From Bolinopsis microptera (taxonomy: Eukaryota; Ctenophora; Tentaculata; Lobata; Bolinopsidae), in NCBI RefSeq assembly GCF_026151205.1, contig NC_087081.1, positions 15,984,837 to 16,048,836 on the forward strand: 64,000 bases of DNA, written 5' to 3'. The notes beneath the pieces were generated by a model. It was not told the DNA's origin and searched no databases. It saw only the letters and a list, made by a program, of their open reading frames with translations. Below are positions 1-10,614 of this stretch, in pieces (the stretch's first letter is position 1; each line of letters begins with the position of its first letter). Both the position numbers and the translations under genes were made by a program.

Positions 1-1513
1 AAAACTTAATTAAAAAATTTTGCTTGAAAATTTGCTAACTTTGTTACTTAAGTTGGTTTTCGGAACGGATTTTAGCAAAAAAGGGAAAACTAAGCAATAT
101 TTACTACTAAGTTCTATTTCGGAAAGGACCCCCTGGTGACGTCACGAGATATCCTAGTCAGCATTCGACACGTTACGAATGTGATCACGTGACCAAGGAT
201 TTACGAATCAATCAATCAAGGTCACGTGATAGGATTGGCGGTCACGTGACTTCAGTTATCCCTTATATGGCACAAGTAGCTGCAACTGATCAGCTCTTAA
301 TTGGGCTGCAATCATTGACAGGCCTATAATTATTCATTTTTCAATGACCGATATCTCGATTTTTAATAGGATTAGAGCGTAAAACGAATGCTTCCCGGAA
401 TCAGCACAATGAAGAGAACAAGATCCTGTTGGATTCTCAATTATTCATCACCCACCGGTAGTCCCTACTGTTAGTGTTAGCACGCAATTCACAATTGTAA
501 ATGTAAGTTGTATATAATTTATCAAGACGCGCGTCGAGTTAAGTTGGACTCGCGTCGACGTACGACGGTCTAATCTGTAATCACTAATGGCAATGCTAAT
601 ATTTGATATTTGAAACAAATATTTTATGACATACGAGTATCACCCGTTACGGTTAAAAACACAAATAAAATTTTGGCGAACGGGAATTCAAAATATGTAT
701 TTGTGATTTGGTATCCGTATACATGGTGAATACATCATACTGATACATGATGCAACAATTTACGGGTGATACTCGTGACTCGTAGAATTCTTTGTATTAG
801 TAACAAGTAATAATTTACGGATCATTCATTTAATCTGTCAAAATTTGGAAAAACTTTTAAAAGATGCCCTTTGGCTAGAGAATACTTTCTTGAATATTTT
901 CGATAGTTTTTAATATTGGTAATTTTAATGAATTGTAATTGATTGATATGTAATATTTAGGCCCGTGGCCAGTTTTCACAAAAGATGCCCAAAATGATTG
1001 GAATTTTTTTGGAAATTAAAACGATTATAATTTAGTCAAAGACAAAAGCTTAAGTAGAAAAAAAATTTGAAGTGATGCAAAATGAAAATCAAAAATGCAA
1101 AAGCTTGAACATTGAAACAAAAATTTCGCCGCGGTAACACTACGCACAATCAAATTTCCCTACTGCCTACAATGTAATTGTTTTACTATTTATTGTATCC
1201 CGCCCAGAGTGGTGTTTGGCGCGCGCACGTGATAGTCGTTGTCATTATATTAGCAATTAGGCGTGCAGAACTTGTAAAATTCTGCGCGCATCTGAGGTGT
1301 CGCCGTCGATCTGTATGTGGTTTGGTTGTAGATCATTTCATATTTTGCGCGGTTTGTTTCTTGTTAACAATGCGTATCATTTTACGTCATATTATTACAT
1401 CGTATGCCAACTTTATTGACTGTAATAAAATATTCTGTCTCACCTTAGCTATTATTTTTATGAATCTAACATAAACTAATACATTTTGATGCTTAATCGA
1501 CACATCTACAGCA
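1..1513. other. Non-coding flank with a cluster of CACGTG E-boxes
   Basis: I see no supportable gene here; the short reading frames have no recognisable domain or coding pattern. Three CACGTG hexamers lie at 186-191, 223-228 and 243-248, each within a TCACGTGAY context, so the cluster could bind bHLH or bZIP-type factors, but no promoter can be assigned. An inverted pair of about 16 bp (around 633-648 and 762-778, core CGAGTATCACCCGT) brackets about 150 bp and may be a small MITE, without a clear target-site duplication. Confidence 0.4.
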
Positions 1514-1521
1514 CCATCACC

Positions 1522-1608
1522 TTACCTGGGGACCTCAGGCTATTATGTTCATAAACATAATAGCGAATAGATATTCGGCGGAATGACAGGCTGAGCGCCG
1601 CCCAGTAA
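1522..1608 (+). mobile_element. 87-bp hAT-like MITE, copy 1
   Basis: Short palindrome-rich element starting TTACCTGGGG and ending CCCAGTAA, with the internal palindrome CTGGGGACCTCAG and a hairpin TATTATG/CATAATA. It is flanked by a perfect 8-bp duplication, CCATCACC, at 1514-1521 and 1609-1616. Further copies lie at 48798-48884, 49213-49283 and 54659-54738, and a fragment at 57167-57206. Eight-base target duplications are typical of hAT transposons. The TIR is short and the element has no coding capacity, so the assignment rests on the duplications and on the copies elsewhere in the window. Confidence 0.8.
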
Positions 1609-1801
1609 CCATCACCAAGCTTACTCAAACTTCTACTGTTCCTTTTGCTAGGCTTACAGTTTATAGTCGGCTTCTTAATCTTTCTTTCCAAATTAAGTTA
1701 TTAGCTGTTTGAATTGCCATTTGAATTCCATCGGCGACCGAGAGCATTTCAAATCGCAGCTCACCCAGTTCATGCTATTTCTTCCGGATACACCGCCCAA
1801 C

Positions 1802-1847
1802 AGAAAATTATTTTTTCCCCTACTAGTAGGGGAAAAAATTATTTTCT
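1802..1847. repeat. 46-bp near-perfect palindrome
   Basis: A hairpin-forming inverted repeat centred on CCCCTACTAGTAGGGG with AT-rich outer arms (AGAAAATTATTTTTT against its near complement). There is essentially no loop. It could be a cruciform-forming site or the relic of a solo MITE; nothing around it indicates a function. Confidence 0.6.
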
Positions 1848-2118
1848 AATTTTTTTTAAATGTAAAAAAAAAGATTCGGATTTTTGATGGTTTTGAATGC
1901 CTTAGCTTCTAGCGTTCATTTTTATGTCCGTTCATTTAACATCCGTCTAAATAAGGTCCGATAAGGTAGAACACGAGAAGCTTGGTAATTGCCGGGCTAT
2001 CTGTATTATCACTAGATAGAAGGAGCACATAATCGAATCAATGATGGAAATCCGTATCACTTCACGACTTCCTCGGTTCTATTCGATTCTTTAGTGTAAC
2101 CACGGATCTTAAAGTTAA

Positions 2119-2144
2119 GGGGGGGGGGGGGGGGGGAAGGGGGG
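2119..2144. repeat. Poly-G tract
   Basis: Eighteen consecutive G residues, then AA, then six more G. A second run of 13 G lies at 6048-6060 and a run of 14 C ends the window at 63985-63998. True lengths are uncertain because such homopolymers are often mis-sized in assemblies. Confidence 0.6.
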
Positions 2145-3276
2145 CGTTTTTTTAGCAGGGGGCGCCAACAGGCAACGTTACGCCACTGGACACCAGATCA
2201 GACTTATCAACTTATCAGGATCAACTTTTGCGATTGACAATTGGACAATGTTTAGTCTACAGTGATAAGGATTCGAAGTCGTAATCTCTAATCGCCTGAC
2301 AATTAGAGACGAAAAAATGTATGTTGTATATCAACGAAATTCAATTTCCCTGTGAAGTTGGACGAATTTATTCGATTTAGACTCGTGAAAAATGATATGG
2401 ACGTGTTCAAACCTGGTTGGTGGTTTTGTTTCATTTTTCCCACTCATTACTTCTGGGCCCCCAGATTGAAATCTGTAACATTTTAAGAAAAACTGAAACT
2501 ACTGACAAAAACTAAACCCTTTGACTGAGGGCACCCTTGAATCAGAATTTTTGTAACATATTCAGGTCCTGAGATATAGCAGTTTAGTTGGGGGCCCTGG
2601 ATATTGAATTTTGTAACACATTTCTATGTTACACTTTTTCAATGGGTTTTTAGAGAAGCTTCTTGATAGTTTTTCAAGTTCAGACCAGTTTTTATAGGTC
2701 ACAAAGGGTTCCATCAACCATATTTTTGACCAAATTTTGTACTTGGGCCCAAAACATTGAATTCTGTAACATATTTATGTTTTCACTGCCAAGGTCATAT
2801 CTGGAATATTCAATATATTTTTGTATTGGTAACATGGTTTTTAGATTCTCATACAAAATTCTGAAGCAATCCTTATTCATATAATTTGATAAAATGGCTG
2901 CGGAACTTGAATTATGTAACATTAGAAAGTAAGTGTATAGAGTATGTACCCTAGTGTGAGGGGTGTTAGGTAAGCTATATTATAGTTTTTGAAGTTCAGA
3001 CCAGTTTGCCTAGGTCATAAGGGTTCCATCAACCATATTATAGACCATATTTTGTACTTGGGCCCAAAACATTGAATTTTGTAACATATTTATGTTTTGA
3101 CTACAAAGCTCATTATATCTGGAATGTTCAATATATTCTCGCACTGGTAACATGGTTTTTAGATTCTCATACAAAATTGTAAAGCAATCCTTATTCGTAT
3201 AATTTGATAAAATGGCTGCAGAACTTGAATAATGTAACATTAGAAAGTAAATGTATAGAGTATAGTACATATTATA

Positions 3277-4910
3277 CAGGGTGGCCCATAAGTGACTACC
3301 CACACGCAACCTCTTAATAACTCACGTAATTCGTCTCCAAATTGCACCAAAATTTCAGAGATTATAGATATGGGTCAAACTTAGATTTCCTGAAAGTTTC
3401 GTAAGCCACGCCCAATTACAGTGGGCGTGGCGTGACACTCCCTCTTTTTCACTATTGTCTTCATAAAATGAGAACGCTTTAAGCTAAGAACTCAAAATTT
3501 TTTGCACACATTTGGCTTGATAATTGAAAACCTTTCCCAAAGTTTCAAGTTCATTGAAAATATGGCTAAGTTATGACCATTTCAAAACTCATCGGATACG
3601 TGATCCGAGCATCAGTCAGTGATCTCGTCACTTGGTTAATGGCCTGTTTGGCTCACATGCATGATTGGTTGCAGCCTGCTTATGGGCCGGCCTATACAGC
3701 TGACAGCACCTAAAACGCTATCACACGAATTTATGGTGGTGTCACCATTTCAGGGCTTGTTAGCCCTGCTAGTCACAGGTTCCTTACAATCAATAAAAAG
3801 GAATGAACCATCCATTGAATCATCGAAAATGGTTTACTATCCTCCCTTTACTGCAGAACAACGATTGTTCGTCTACCTGAAGAAAGAAAATGGGGAGTTC
3901 TACCCTCAGATTAAACGACAATTTCAGATGAAATTCAACCGACCACCCCCTTGCCGGAAAAGCTGCTTTGATATTCATCACAAGATCAAGTTTACGTTTT
4001 CTGCACACGATCGGCGAAGAGTCGGCAGAAGACGAACTGCGAGGACTGTAGAAAACATCACGATGGTTGTTGGTGACGTGATGGACACACCTAAGATTGG
4101 CACCCGGAAACGAGCTCCTGCCTTAGACATCAGCAGGACAACCCTTCAGCGAATCCTAAAGCAAGACCTTTCTAACCGGGCCTACCGAATCACAAAGAAA
4201 CACAAACTTTTGGACCGTGATTTCCAATCGAGGATAGATTTCGCCAACACATTCCTGTCCAAGCAGAATGTGGATCCCTACTTTGAGGACGAAATCTGGT
4301 ACAGCGACAAGGCCATATAAACGGATATGTCAACTCCCAGAATGCAATTCACTGGGGCTCTACTAGACCGGATGAAGTAGTGGAGAGAACGGCTTTTCCT
4401 GAAAAGGTCACGATCTGGTTTTTATCCTAAAAATTTGTGTTTTCCTTTCTAGCAAAGTCATCATCGGTATCCAATCAAAGCCTAATGAACCTCATTAATA
4501 CACGCTAACGCCTTACTCTTGATCAGATTGGGTGACGAGATCACTAATTGAGTGCAAATATCACTGACTGAGTGCTTGGATCACATATCCGATGGATTTT
4601 AAAATGGTCATAACTCAGCCATATTTTAACCAATGAAATTGAAACTTTTGGAAAAGTTTTCAATTATCAAGCCAAATGTGTGCAAAAAATTTTGAGTTCT
4701 TAGCTTAAAGCGTTCTCATTTTATGAAGACAATAGTGAAAAAGAGGGAGTGTCACGCCACGCCCACTGTAATTGGGCGTGGCTTACGAAACTTTCAGGAA
4801 ATCTAAGTTTGACCCATATCTATAATCTCTGAAATTTTGGTGCAATTTGGAGACGAATTACGTGAGTTATTAAGAGGTTGCGTGTGGGTAGTCACTTATG
4901 GGCCACCCTG
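3277..4910 (+). mobile_element. Tc1/mariner-type element with TIRs of about 345 bp
   Basis: The ends CAGGGTGGCCCATAAG and its complement are flanked by TA on both sides (3275-3276 and 4911-4912), the target duplication of IS630/Tc1/mariner elements. The TIRs are unusually long, about 345 bp (3277 to about 3620 and about 4565 to 4910), and nearly identical, so the element moved fairly recently. It carries only a truncated transposase gene and so is presumably mobilised in trans, if at all. Confidence 0.88.
3829..4425 (+). pseudogene. Truncated, frameshifted mariner transposase
   Basis: The frame open to 4320 begins realistically at the methionine of MVYYPPFTAEQRLFVYL (3829), matching the usual start of mariner transposases; the open frame upstream is TIR-derived. 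Visible parts are an N-terminal helix-turn-helix region, a linker rich in R and T (about residues 63-75), a second helix-turn-helix (ISRTTLQRILKQDL) and the first catalytic block IWYSD. The frame breaks right after the first catalytic Asp. A glycine-tyrosine-rich continuation is readable in another frame to about 4425, and the remaining DDE domain is absent. The product cannot be catalytically active. Confidence 0.8.
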
Positions 4911-5061
4911 TATATATATAGTATGTATCCTAGTGTGAGGGGTGTTAGGCAAGCTATATTATAGTTTTTGAAGTTCAGACTAGTTTGCCTAGGTCATAAG
5001 GGTTCCATCAACCATATTATTGACCATATTTTGTACTTGGGCCCAAAACATTGAATTTTGT

Positions 5062-7088
5062 AAGTCCACAGATCTGGACATGGAACTCTGCCATTTCAGT
5101 GGATAAACTCGTGACCTGGCATTTTATTGTTACAAATTTCAATATATAGGGCCCAATTTCTATTTTCTATACAATTTGATATATAATAAAGTTTTTAAAT
5201 ATCCAACCTTTAATCTAATTAGCTATATTCATTTGATTAAATTTACCGCGTTCTGTCGCGGATTGTCAATTTAATTACATTACATTTAAATTGTTACAAA
5301 ATTCAATAATTTGGTCCCAATTATCATTTTTAAAATTTGTTAAGTTGTTTCATGTCTTTATTTTAATGCATCAACCAACTTAAAACCAATACTAGATCAA
5401 ACAACTCTGTATAACATACTCATTTGTAACCATGTTACGTTATTCAAAGAAATGGGCCTTTTATTGATTATGAACCATATACCAAGATTGTGGTAATGCC
5501 TTTATATAACAATCGCTGCACTAATTACCTGATTTGAGAGTTAAATACATATCCTACACTAGCTGTGGTTGTAACAAACTATAAAGATAGATTCATGAAA
5601 ACAAGATGTTACAAAATTTTCATTTTGGGCCTTTTTATGAAATCAAAAGTGGGCCTTTTTTCATTCTACAGCTAAGCAAATACCTAAAGTACATTTTTGT
5701 GAAGCAAGAATCTTTAAAATTTAATAATTGGCTGAGCCATTGAAAAGTGTAACCAAATGTTACATTTTTCAACATAACTGGGCCATTTTACAATATTATT
5801 CATAGCCGATGACCTGAGACTATTTGTTATCACAATTATAATCATCTCTGAAAGTTTCACGACCATCGAGTAATTATTAATGGAGTTATTGTAAAAATGA
5901 GAAAATCGCCGATTTTGGCAGTGAAACAAAACCACCAACCAGGTTTGAACATGTCCATATTATAAACCAATTTAGCCACGAATTTAGCCAAAAATGTGAT
6001 AAATTTCCTGAGCTGACGTGGGCTGATCATGGGGGGAGAGGTATATAGGGGGGGGGGGGGTCATTGTTTAACGGTGTGCTTAGTTGGTTTATTTCCCTTG
6101 TCTTACTTATAATTCGAAAGATTATGTTTGTTTGTCTGTATAAGGTATAATGTATGTAAGACTGCCCACGTACAAATTAGGTAGAAAACAGGGAGTTGCA
6201 TAGTGACCATGGTAACGGTGGTGAACATGCACGTGCAAAGATTTTAGAGCGATATTTTGATCGATTTTGTTGTTAAAACATTAACGTTGTGTTTAACTTA
6301 AGAAGCAACACGCTCTTTGAGCAGTTTAAATTAACCTGCTGATTTTCTGCACACTAAATTTACTATTAGCGGTGACTACTGACTTGGATGAAGTCCTGGC
6401 AAGCAAAACTATAACTGTAGATTCTGTACGACACATGAAGCAGCAGCTTGCTTCTTTCATTTTATCTTTCGTTTTATTTGCGATAATCTAAATAGCGCTA
6501 TTTACTGATGATTTAATTGAGTTGGGTTTTAGACGGGATCGTCTTAGTAAAATATACTTATCTGTGGTAAAGAGACATGGGCTAAAGAATAAGTTTGGTA
6601 TTGGGTGTGGAAATATATTAACGCCATAGCTTGACCTATTGGCATCTATTTCTATTGTTGCGCAATATTTGTTGCACGTGTTGAATTTAGTTTTATAATA
6701 ACTTTGCAACGGCGCAAATCGGAGTTCTAGAATTGCACGGGAGATTAAGCGGGAGATCTATTAGTTTAATTATTGGGTCAGTTCGTTTCATGACGTGTTG
6801 ACTACGTTTCGGTATACTTTATCCCTACCGTTTTATTACATTTTCTTAATTACCTATTACTATACATATTTAATCTTAAATTATCATTTTAGTGGAACTA
6901 TGTAAAAGGGGATCGTTGCTAGCGTCGAGATTGTCTTAACCCTGCCTTAGTCAGTTGAAAGTCTGATAGCATATGTTCCGTTTGATTTGACCAAACTAAT
7001 GCCTTCATTTCCTCTCAGTATTACACTAATTGCATACGTTGCTCTTTTCTTACTCTCTTATCTTAGTGCTTATCTCTGTTGATTGTAA
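5062..7088. other. Non-coding, AT-rich stretch
   Basis: No gene can be supported between the end of the repeat units and 7.09 kb. The part to 5960 belongs to the TIR-bounded element. 6048-6060 is a poly-G run. A pyrimidine tract and AG at the end (TTGTAACGTGCAG, up to 7095) form a plausible 3' splice acceptor for the exon that follows, so an upstream exon of the interrupted ORF1-like gene may lie here unrecognised. Confidence 0.4.
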
Positions 7089-7130
7089 CGTGCAGCTACA
7101 GTGGTTTGTGTATCACCGTGTTACACGACC

Positions 7131-7493
7131 ATGACCATCCCGCCCAGCGAGTATGGTGAAAAGGAGATCAACATGTTAAGGGGTGACTCAGTTGAACTTC
7201 TCAGCAAGGCTATGTACGAGATGGAGATCACAGCAATAAGGCAACTATCCCCTTCGTGCGTGAAGAAGATGACTAAGAACACTGCGTGTGACTTGTTGCA
7301 CGATGCGTTAAGATATTTGGAGGAGTTCACTGGTGTCGTATCCACGGACTACAAGATGGCCTCAAACTCAGTTAAACATCTTATGTTCGAGACACAGGAG
7401 ACCATCATTAAGCTGCAGTCAGAACTACTAGCCTGCAAAAATGAACAGTTGGAATCGTTGCAGACGTCAGTTAAATCGTCAGTCGGAGAGTCT
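7131..7493 (+). pseudogene. LINE-ORF1-like gene, 5' half (split by a 15-kb transposon)
   Basis: These 121 codons begin at the first ATG after a good splice acceptor (TGCAG, ending 7095). They encode a mainly helical, probably coiled-coil N-terminus. The sequence aligns with the N-terminal half of the 280-residue protein at 11089-11931 (for example QSELLACKNEQLESL against QNELIQCKSGKLASV). Reading is interrupted at 7494 by the inverted repeat of the transposon; the frame then runs only into TIR sequence. The 3' half resumes at 22645 in the same frame across the duplicated AGTCT. The role by analogy is that of LINE ORF1p-type nucleic-acid-binding proteins, but no attached reverse transcriptase is visible. 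Confidence 0.75.
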
Positions 7494-7753
7494 AGTAAGG
7501 GGAAAAGTGGCATTCCGTTGGATCGGTTTGTTCACGACGATTTCTCAACGGAATATGGTAGTTAAGACCCTTACGAACATAATTAGACTTGTTGCCAATT
7601 TTTTATCTCGCCGCCACACCCTTTTTTTGCCACGCCCATTTTGAGGGTCTCGCGTGTAGTGAAAATCAGAGTTTTTGATAATTTTGGTCGAATTTGTCAT
7701 GCTATATATCAAACTAGGGGTTTTAAGACTCAAGAAACACGTTGCAACTATCT
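7494..7753 (+). repeat. Left terminal inverted repeat of the 15-kb transposon
   Basis: The reverse complement of this segment is found at 22370-22639, with few substitutions and one 12-bp indel about 17 bp from the outer end. The inner portion contains a CCACGCCCATTTTGAG block. The AGTCT target duplication directly precedes it. Confidence 0.92.
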
Positions 7754-8136
7754 ATTTTAGTCTAAAACAATTCAAAATCAACATTTCGATAAATTTTATT
7801 GAATTTTGATCTTGAAAACAGGAATAAACAAAGTTTCCCATCTCAAGGTACTGAAATGATATTTAAAACAATCAAATCTAGTATCATTGTTGGACTGAAA
7901 AATACTCAGAATACCATAGGCATTTGGTATAATAGAGAAACATCATAAAACAAACTCCTCGCCAAGTGTAAACACGCTGGCAGTGAAATAAACAAGGTAC
8001 AATATACTGACGAAATATGGTACAATTCAAAATTAAAGTGCACTTCATAACCAAAATATCCATATTATATATTGTGTTGATGCATTTTGATCATAGTTCA
8101 TTAAAATTTGTTCATTGTGAAGCACTTCATTTAAAG

Positions 8137-10614
8137 CTAGTCGACGGTTTCAAACATACTATCTTCGTTATCGCAGTCTATGCATAAACAGGCTTCTGAA
8201 CACCTTTGATTGTTTTTGTGGCAACCACATTGGTTGTTCACGCACTTGTTCTTTTTACATTTGCAGGTTATCATCTCTATACAAAATTCCGGTGCAGGTA
8301 AAATGTCCGTCATGACAGCTGCCAATCTGCCATCTTCAATCTTCCACCCCTGGTCTACAGAACAATCGGGAAGTGTGGGATGAAAGCTTAAAATTGAACG
8401 TTTCCACATGAGTGTGACGTAGTTTGCTCGTTTTATATGGAATTTAAGTGCTGCTTCCGTTGGAGGCAGGACTTCTCCATCTTCCTGATGTTTGGAATAT
8501 AGCTCCCATCTCAAGGAGCCAACGTCCTTGACATTAGAGTATCTATTGAGATCGTCTTGTCTCTTTATATACAGTTTTACAGTGAACAAACTAAGACAGT
8601 CAATCACATCATGTGCGATTTCTTCACCTCCACCGAACAGTTTCAGGCCTCTCATCATAGCTTCGTCATCGGCAAACAAACGAAGTGTTTTTAACGCCCT
8701 TGATTTGGTGATTTTGTTGAACCTGCCTGTGTAATCACATCCCGTGAAAATGTAAGCTCCAAGGAGGGCCTCGCATAAACTTAATCCAAGAGAATTCACC
8801 ACCGACTTTATTGGGACTACTTTTCTTCTTTTACTCGTTATCAGCTCAAATATTATATCTATACCAGTTACCTGCGTTGTAAGATATATAGCTAGTATAA
8901 ACACATCGGTATCTGGAGATACTATCCGAAATGTCGGAGGGTTCACAGCATCAGAGCTAAGCTGCCTGATAATGCACAGCAAAAGTGTATCAGCTTCGTG
9001 CTGGCTATGTGTTTCAATTTCCCACTCTGGCATATTTGATAGTATCTCAGTTCCTTGCACAATGATAAACAACTTGTGCAAGGAACCTAATTCAGCCATG
9101 ACCATCTTTGAGAAAAACTGACACATGATTTTTTTGTTCTCTGGGTGAGACATAAGCTCCTTAAGTTTGATGTTTTTGATAATGGTCCGCTCTGACAGTT
9201 TGTATTCAATTTGATTTTTGTGTCTGTCACACCATGTCTGTTTCTTCAAATTGGACAATGATTGGTCGTAACGATCAAATACTAAGACAACCTTTGGATA
9301 CAGAGAAGTTTCGTCAATAATCCGTTTAGTAAATTGTTTCGAAAGATCTTCTAGTGTAACAATATCTGGAGACATTTTCAGCTGGTTTGCAATACCCATA
9401 CCGTCAATAACAATAAAGTCCTGCGATGGGGAATGTGATGATTTCTCTGTTGAAACTCCGACGTGACCAATTATATCATTGAAAAAGTCAGACTTGTCAG
9501 TGCACTTCAATAATCTTCCTTCAGAGTTGAACAAAGAGTGAGGAACCACGGTAAACTCGTAAGTCTTCACCAGTTCTGCAACATCCAGGCTTGATCTTGA
9601 GCGTGATATTACGAGGAGACGTGTCATTAGCCCTCGCTCCTCTCTGAGTTTAACAATCTTTTCTGTGGTCTTGATCGTTATGGCTTTATTCAGAGTCTTG
9701 AAGGTTTTCAGTTTCCGTTTTGTTAATGTTTCCCATATAGAGACGTTTGTTTTCGACCCTTCAAATCTTTCAGTTGTGAAATCATTCAACATTACCTCCC
9801 CAATTTCTTTGATGTTCAGTATCTCCATATCGTCTTTCAGTACGGTGTGAGACATCACATTGAACACTATTTTGGTCGTCTTCAAGTCAACATCAAGGAA
9901 ATCAACTAACGCAGCTTTGTAAACTTGGACTCGTTCGGTGTGGAACTTTTTATAACCATTTGCGTCTTCATAGTGAATATGGTTTGTTGTATCAGGATTT
10001 GATGTCTCAAACTGCTTAGTAAATTGCTCCCGCAGTAATCGTTTAATCGGTGCAGTTAAAACGTACGTGTCAATTCCTTCGTCTGACAAACCTACTATCC
10101 CTCCCATCGACTTAAGCTCTTTGTTAACTTGCTCAAGACAGTGGTCCACTCCTATCGCTACGAAAGGCGCTTCAGTTTTATTACAACAAAAATTTTTGGA
10201 GAGGAATAACCACGTTGCTGGATCTTCGGTTCGGAGTTTATTCATTGAGGACAAGTACACAGGTGTCATTCTGGCGTAGTTTTGCAAATCCAAAGCAAAG
10301 AAGTATTTTGTGAATTTATCCAATGATACTAGGTGTAAGTTCCAAAGTTGTTGCCTTGTAGCTCTCATAAATAGTAACATTGTTTGTATCATTTCTAACA
10401 CATTATTGAGAAACTTTCCCTGTTTCGGAAGATCTTCCCTGAATGTCTGGAACTTTGAAAAGATTTTACCCGACTTCAATTCCTCGATGAGCTGATTGTG
10501 ACAGGAAGGCACATCTTGTAAGCCTGTTCTCATCTTATGCAGAATGGGACCGACAATTTCTTTTACCTTTTCCTTAGATTCATCGTCAGTGTCCAGAAAT
10601 TGATCGTATAATGT
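8137..10614 (-). CDS. Transposase exon 5: XPG/FEN1-type nuclease and CXC domain
   Basis: The exon starts after a strong acceptor (CCATTTTTCAG) at 10614, reads TLYDQFLDTDDES, and runs 825 codons to the stop. The first third carries a motif reading YFFALDLQNYARM. The XPG-like core follows with the family's acidic residues in order: IDG (about exon residue 404), FDR (447), EAD (540-542), SPDTD (568-570) and GCDYTG (627), the last followed by a helix-hairpin-helix-like segment. XPG/FEN1 enzymes cut branched DNA using metal ions held by these residues. The C-terminus (about 790-822) is a CKCKKNKC...CGC...C.C..C cluster like tesmin/TSO1 CXC motifs, probably binding zinc and DNA. The open frame upstream of 10614 is intron. 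The exon itself is intact. Confidence 0.8.
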   Translation of the reverse strand, partial: TLYDQFLDTDDESKEKVKEIVGPILHKMRTGLQDVPSCHNQLIEELKSGKIFSKFQTFREDLPKQGKFLNNVLEMIQTMLLFMRATRQQLWNLHLVSLDKFTKYFFALDLQNYARMTPVYLSSMNKLRTEDPATWLFLSKNFCCNKTEAPFVAIGVDHCLEQVNKELKSMGGIVGLSDEGIDTYVLTAPIKRLLREQFTKQFETSNPDTTNHIHYEDANGYKKFHTERVQVYKAALVDFLDVDLKTTKIVFNVMSHTVLKDDMEILNIKEIGEVMLNDFTTERFEGSKTNVSIWETLTKRKLKTFKTLNKAITIKTTEKIVKLREERGLMTRLLVISRSRSSLDVAELVKTYEFTVVPHSLFNSEGRLLKCTDKSDFFNDIIGHVGVSTEKSSHSPSQDFIVIDGMGIANQLKMSPDIVTLEDLSKQFTKRIIDETSLYPKVVLVFDRYDQSLSNLKKQTWCDRHKNQIEYKLSERTIIKNIKLKELMSHPENKKIMCQFFSKMVMAELGSLHKLFIIVQGTEILSNMPEWEIETHSQHEADTLLLCIIRQLSSDAVNPPTFRIVSPDTDVFILAIYLTTQVTGIDIIFELITSKRRKVVPIKSVVNSLGLSLCEALLGAYIFTGCDYTGRFNKITKSRALKTLRLFADDEAMMRGLKLFGGGEEIAHDVIDCLSLFTVKLYIKRQDDLNRYSNVKDVGSLRWELYSKHQEDGEVLPPTEAALKFHIKRANYVTLMWKRSILSFHPTLPDCSVDQGWKIEDGRLAAVMTDILPAPEFCIEMITCKCKKNKCVNNQCGCHKNNQRCSEACLCIDCDNEDSMFETVD

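Larger units (their letters stand above)
2667..5061. repeat. Direct repeats of about 300 bp, interrupted by a mariner
   Basis: A unit beginning near ATAGTTTTTCAAGTTCAGAC is present at 2667-2981, again at 2982-3274, and as a 5' portion at 4961-5061. Each unit contains the phrase GGGCCCAAAACATTGAATT. The mariner at 3277-4910 is inserted near the end of the second unit; its missing tail (starting GTATGTATCCTAGTGTGAGG) resumes just after 4912. The short reading frames in these units are conserved only because the DNA is repeated. Confidence 0.7.
2395..5960. mobile_element. 3.57-kb non-autonomous element with 39-bp terminal inverted repeats
   Basis: The segment 2395-2433 (starting ATATGGACGTGTTCAAACC) reappears as its reverse complement at 5922-5960 with a single mismatch. 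The interior holds no coding sequence except that of the nested mariner at 3277-4910. It contains repeated blocks with the motif GGGCCCAAAACATTGAATT and many TTGTAACAT words. Without the mariner the element would be about 1.93 kb. No clear target-site duplication is visible, so the class is unknown. Confidence 0.55.

Noticed and set aside
1178..1474. 98-codon frame
   Set aside because: No recognisable domain, unusual composition and no splice or promoter support; consistent with chance.
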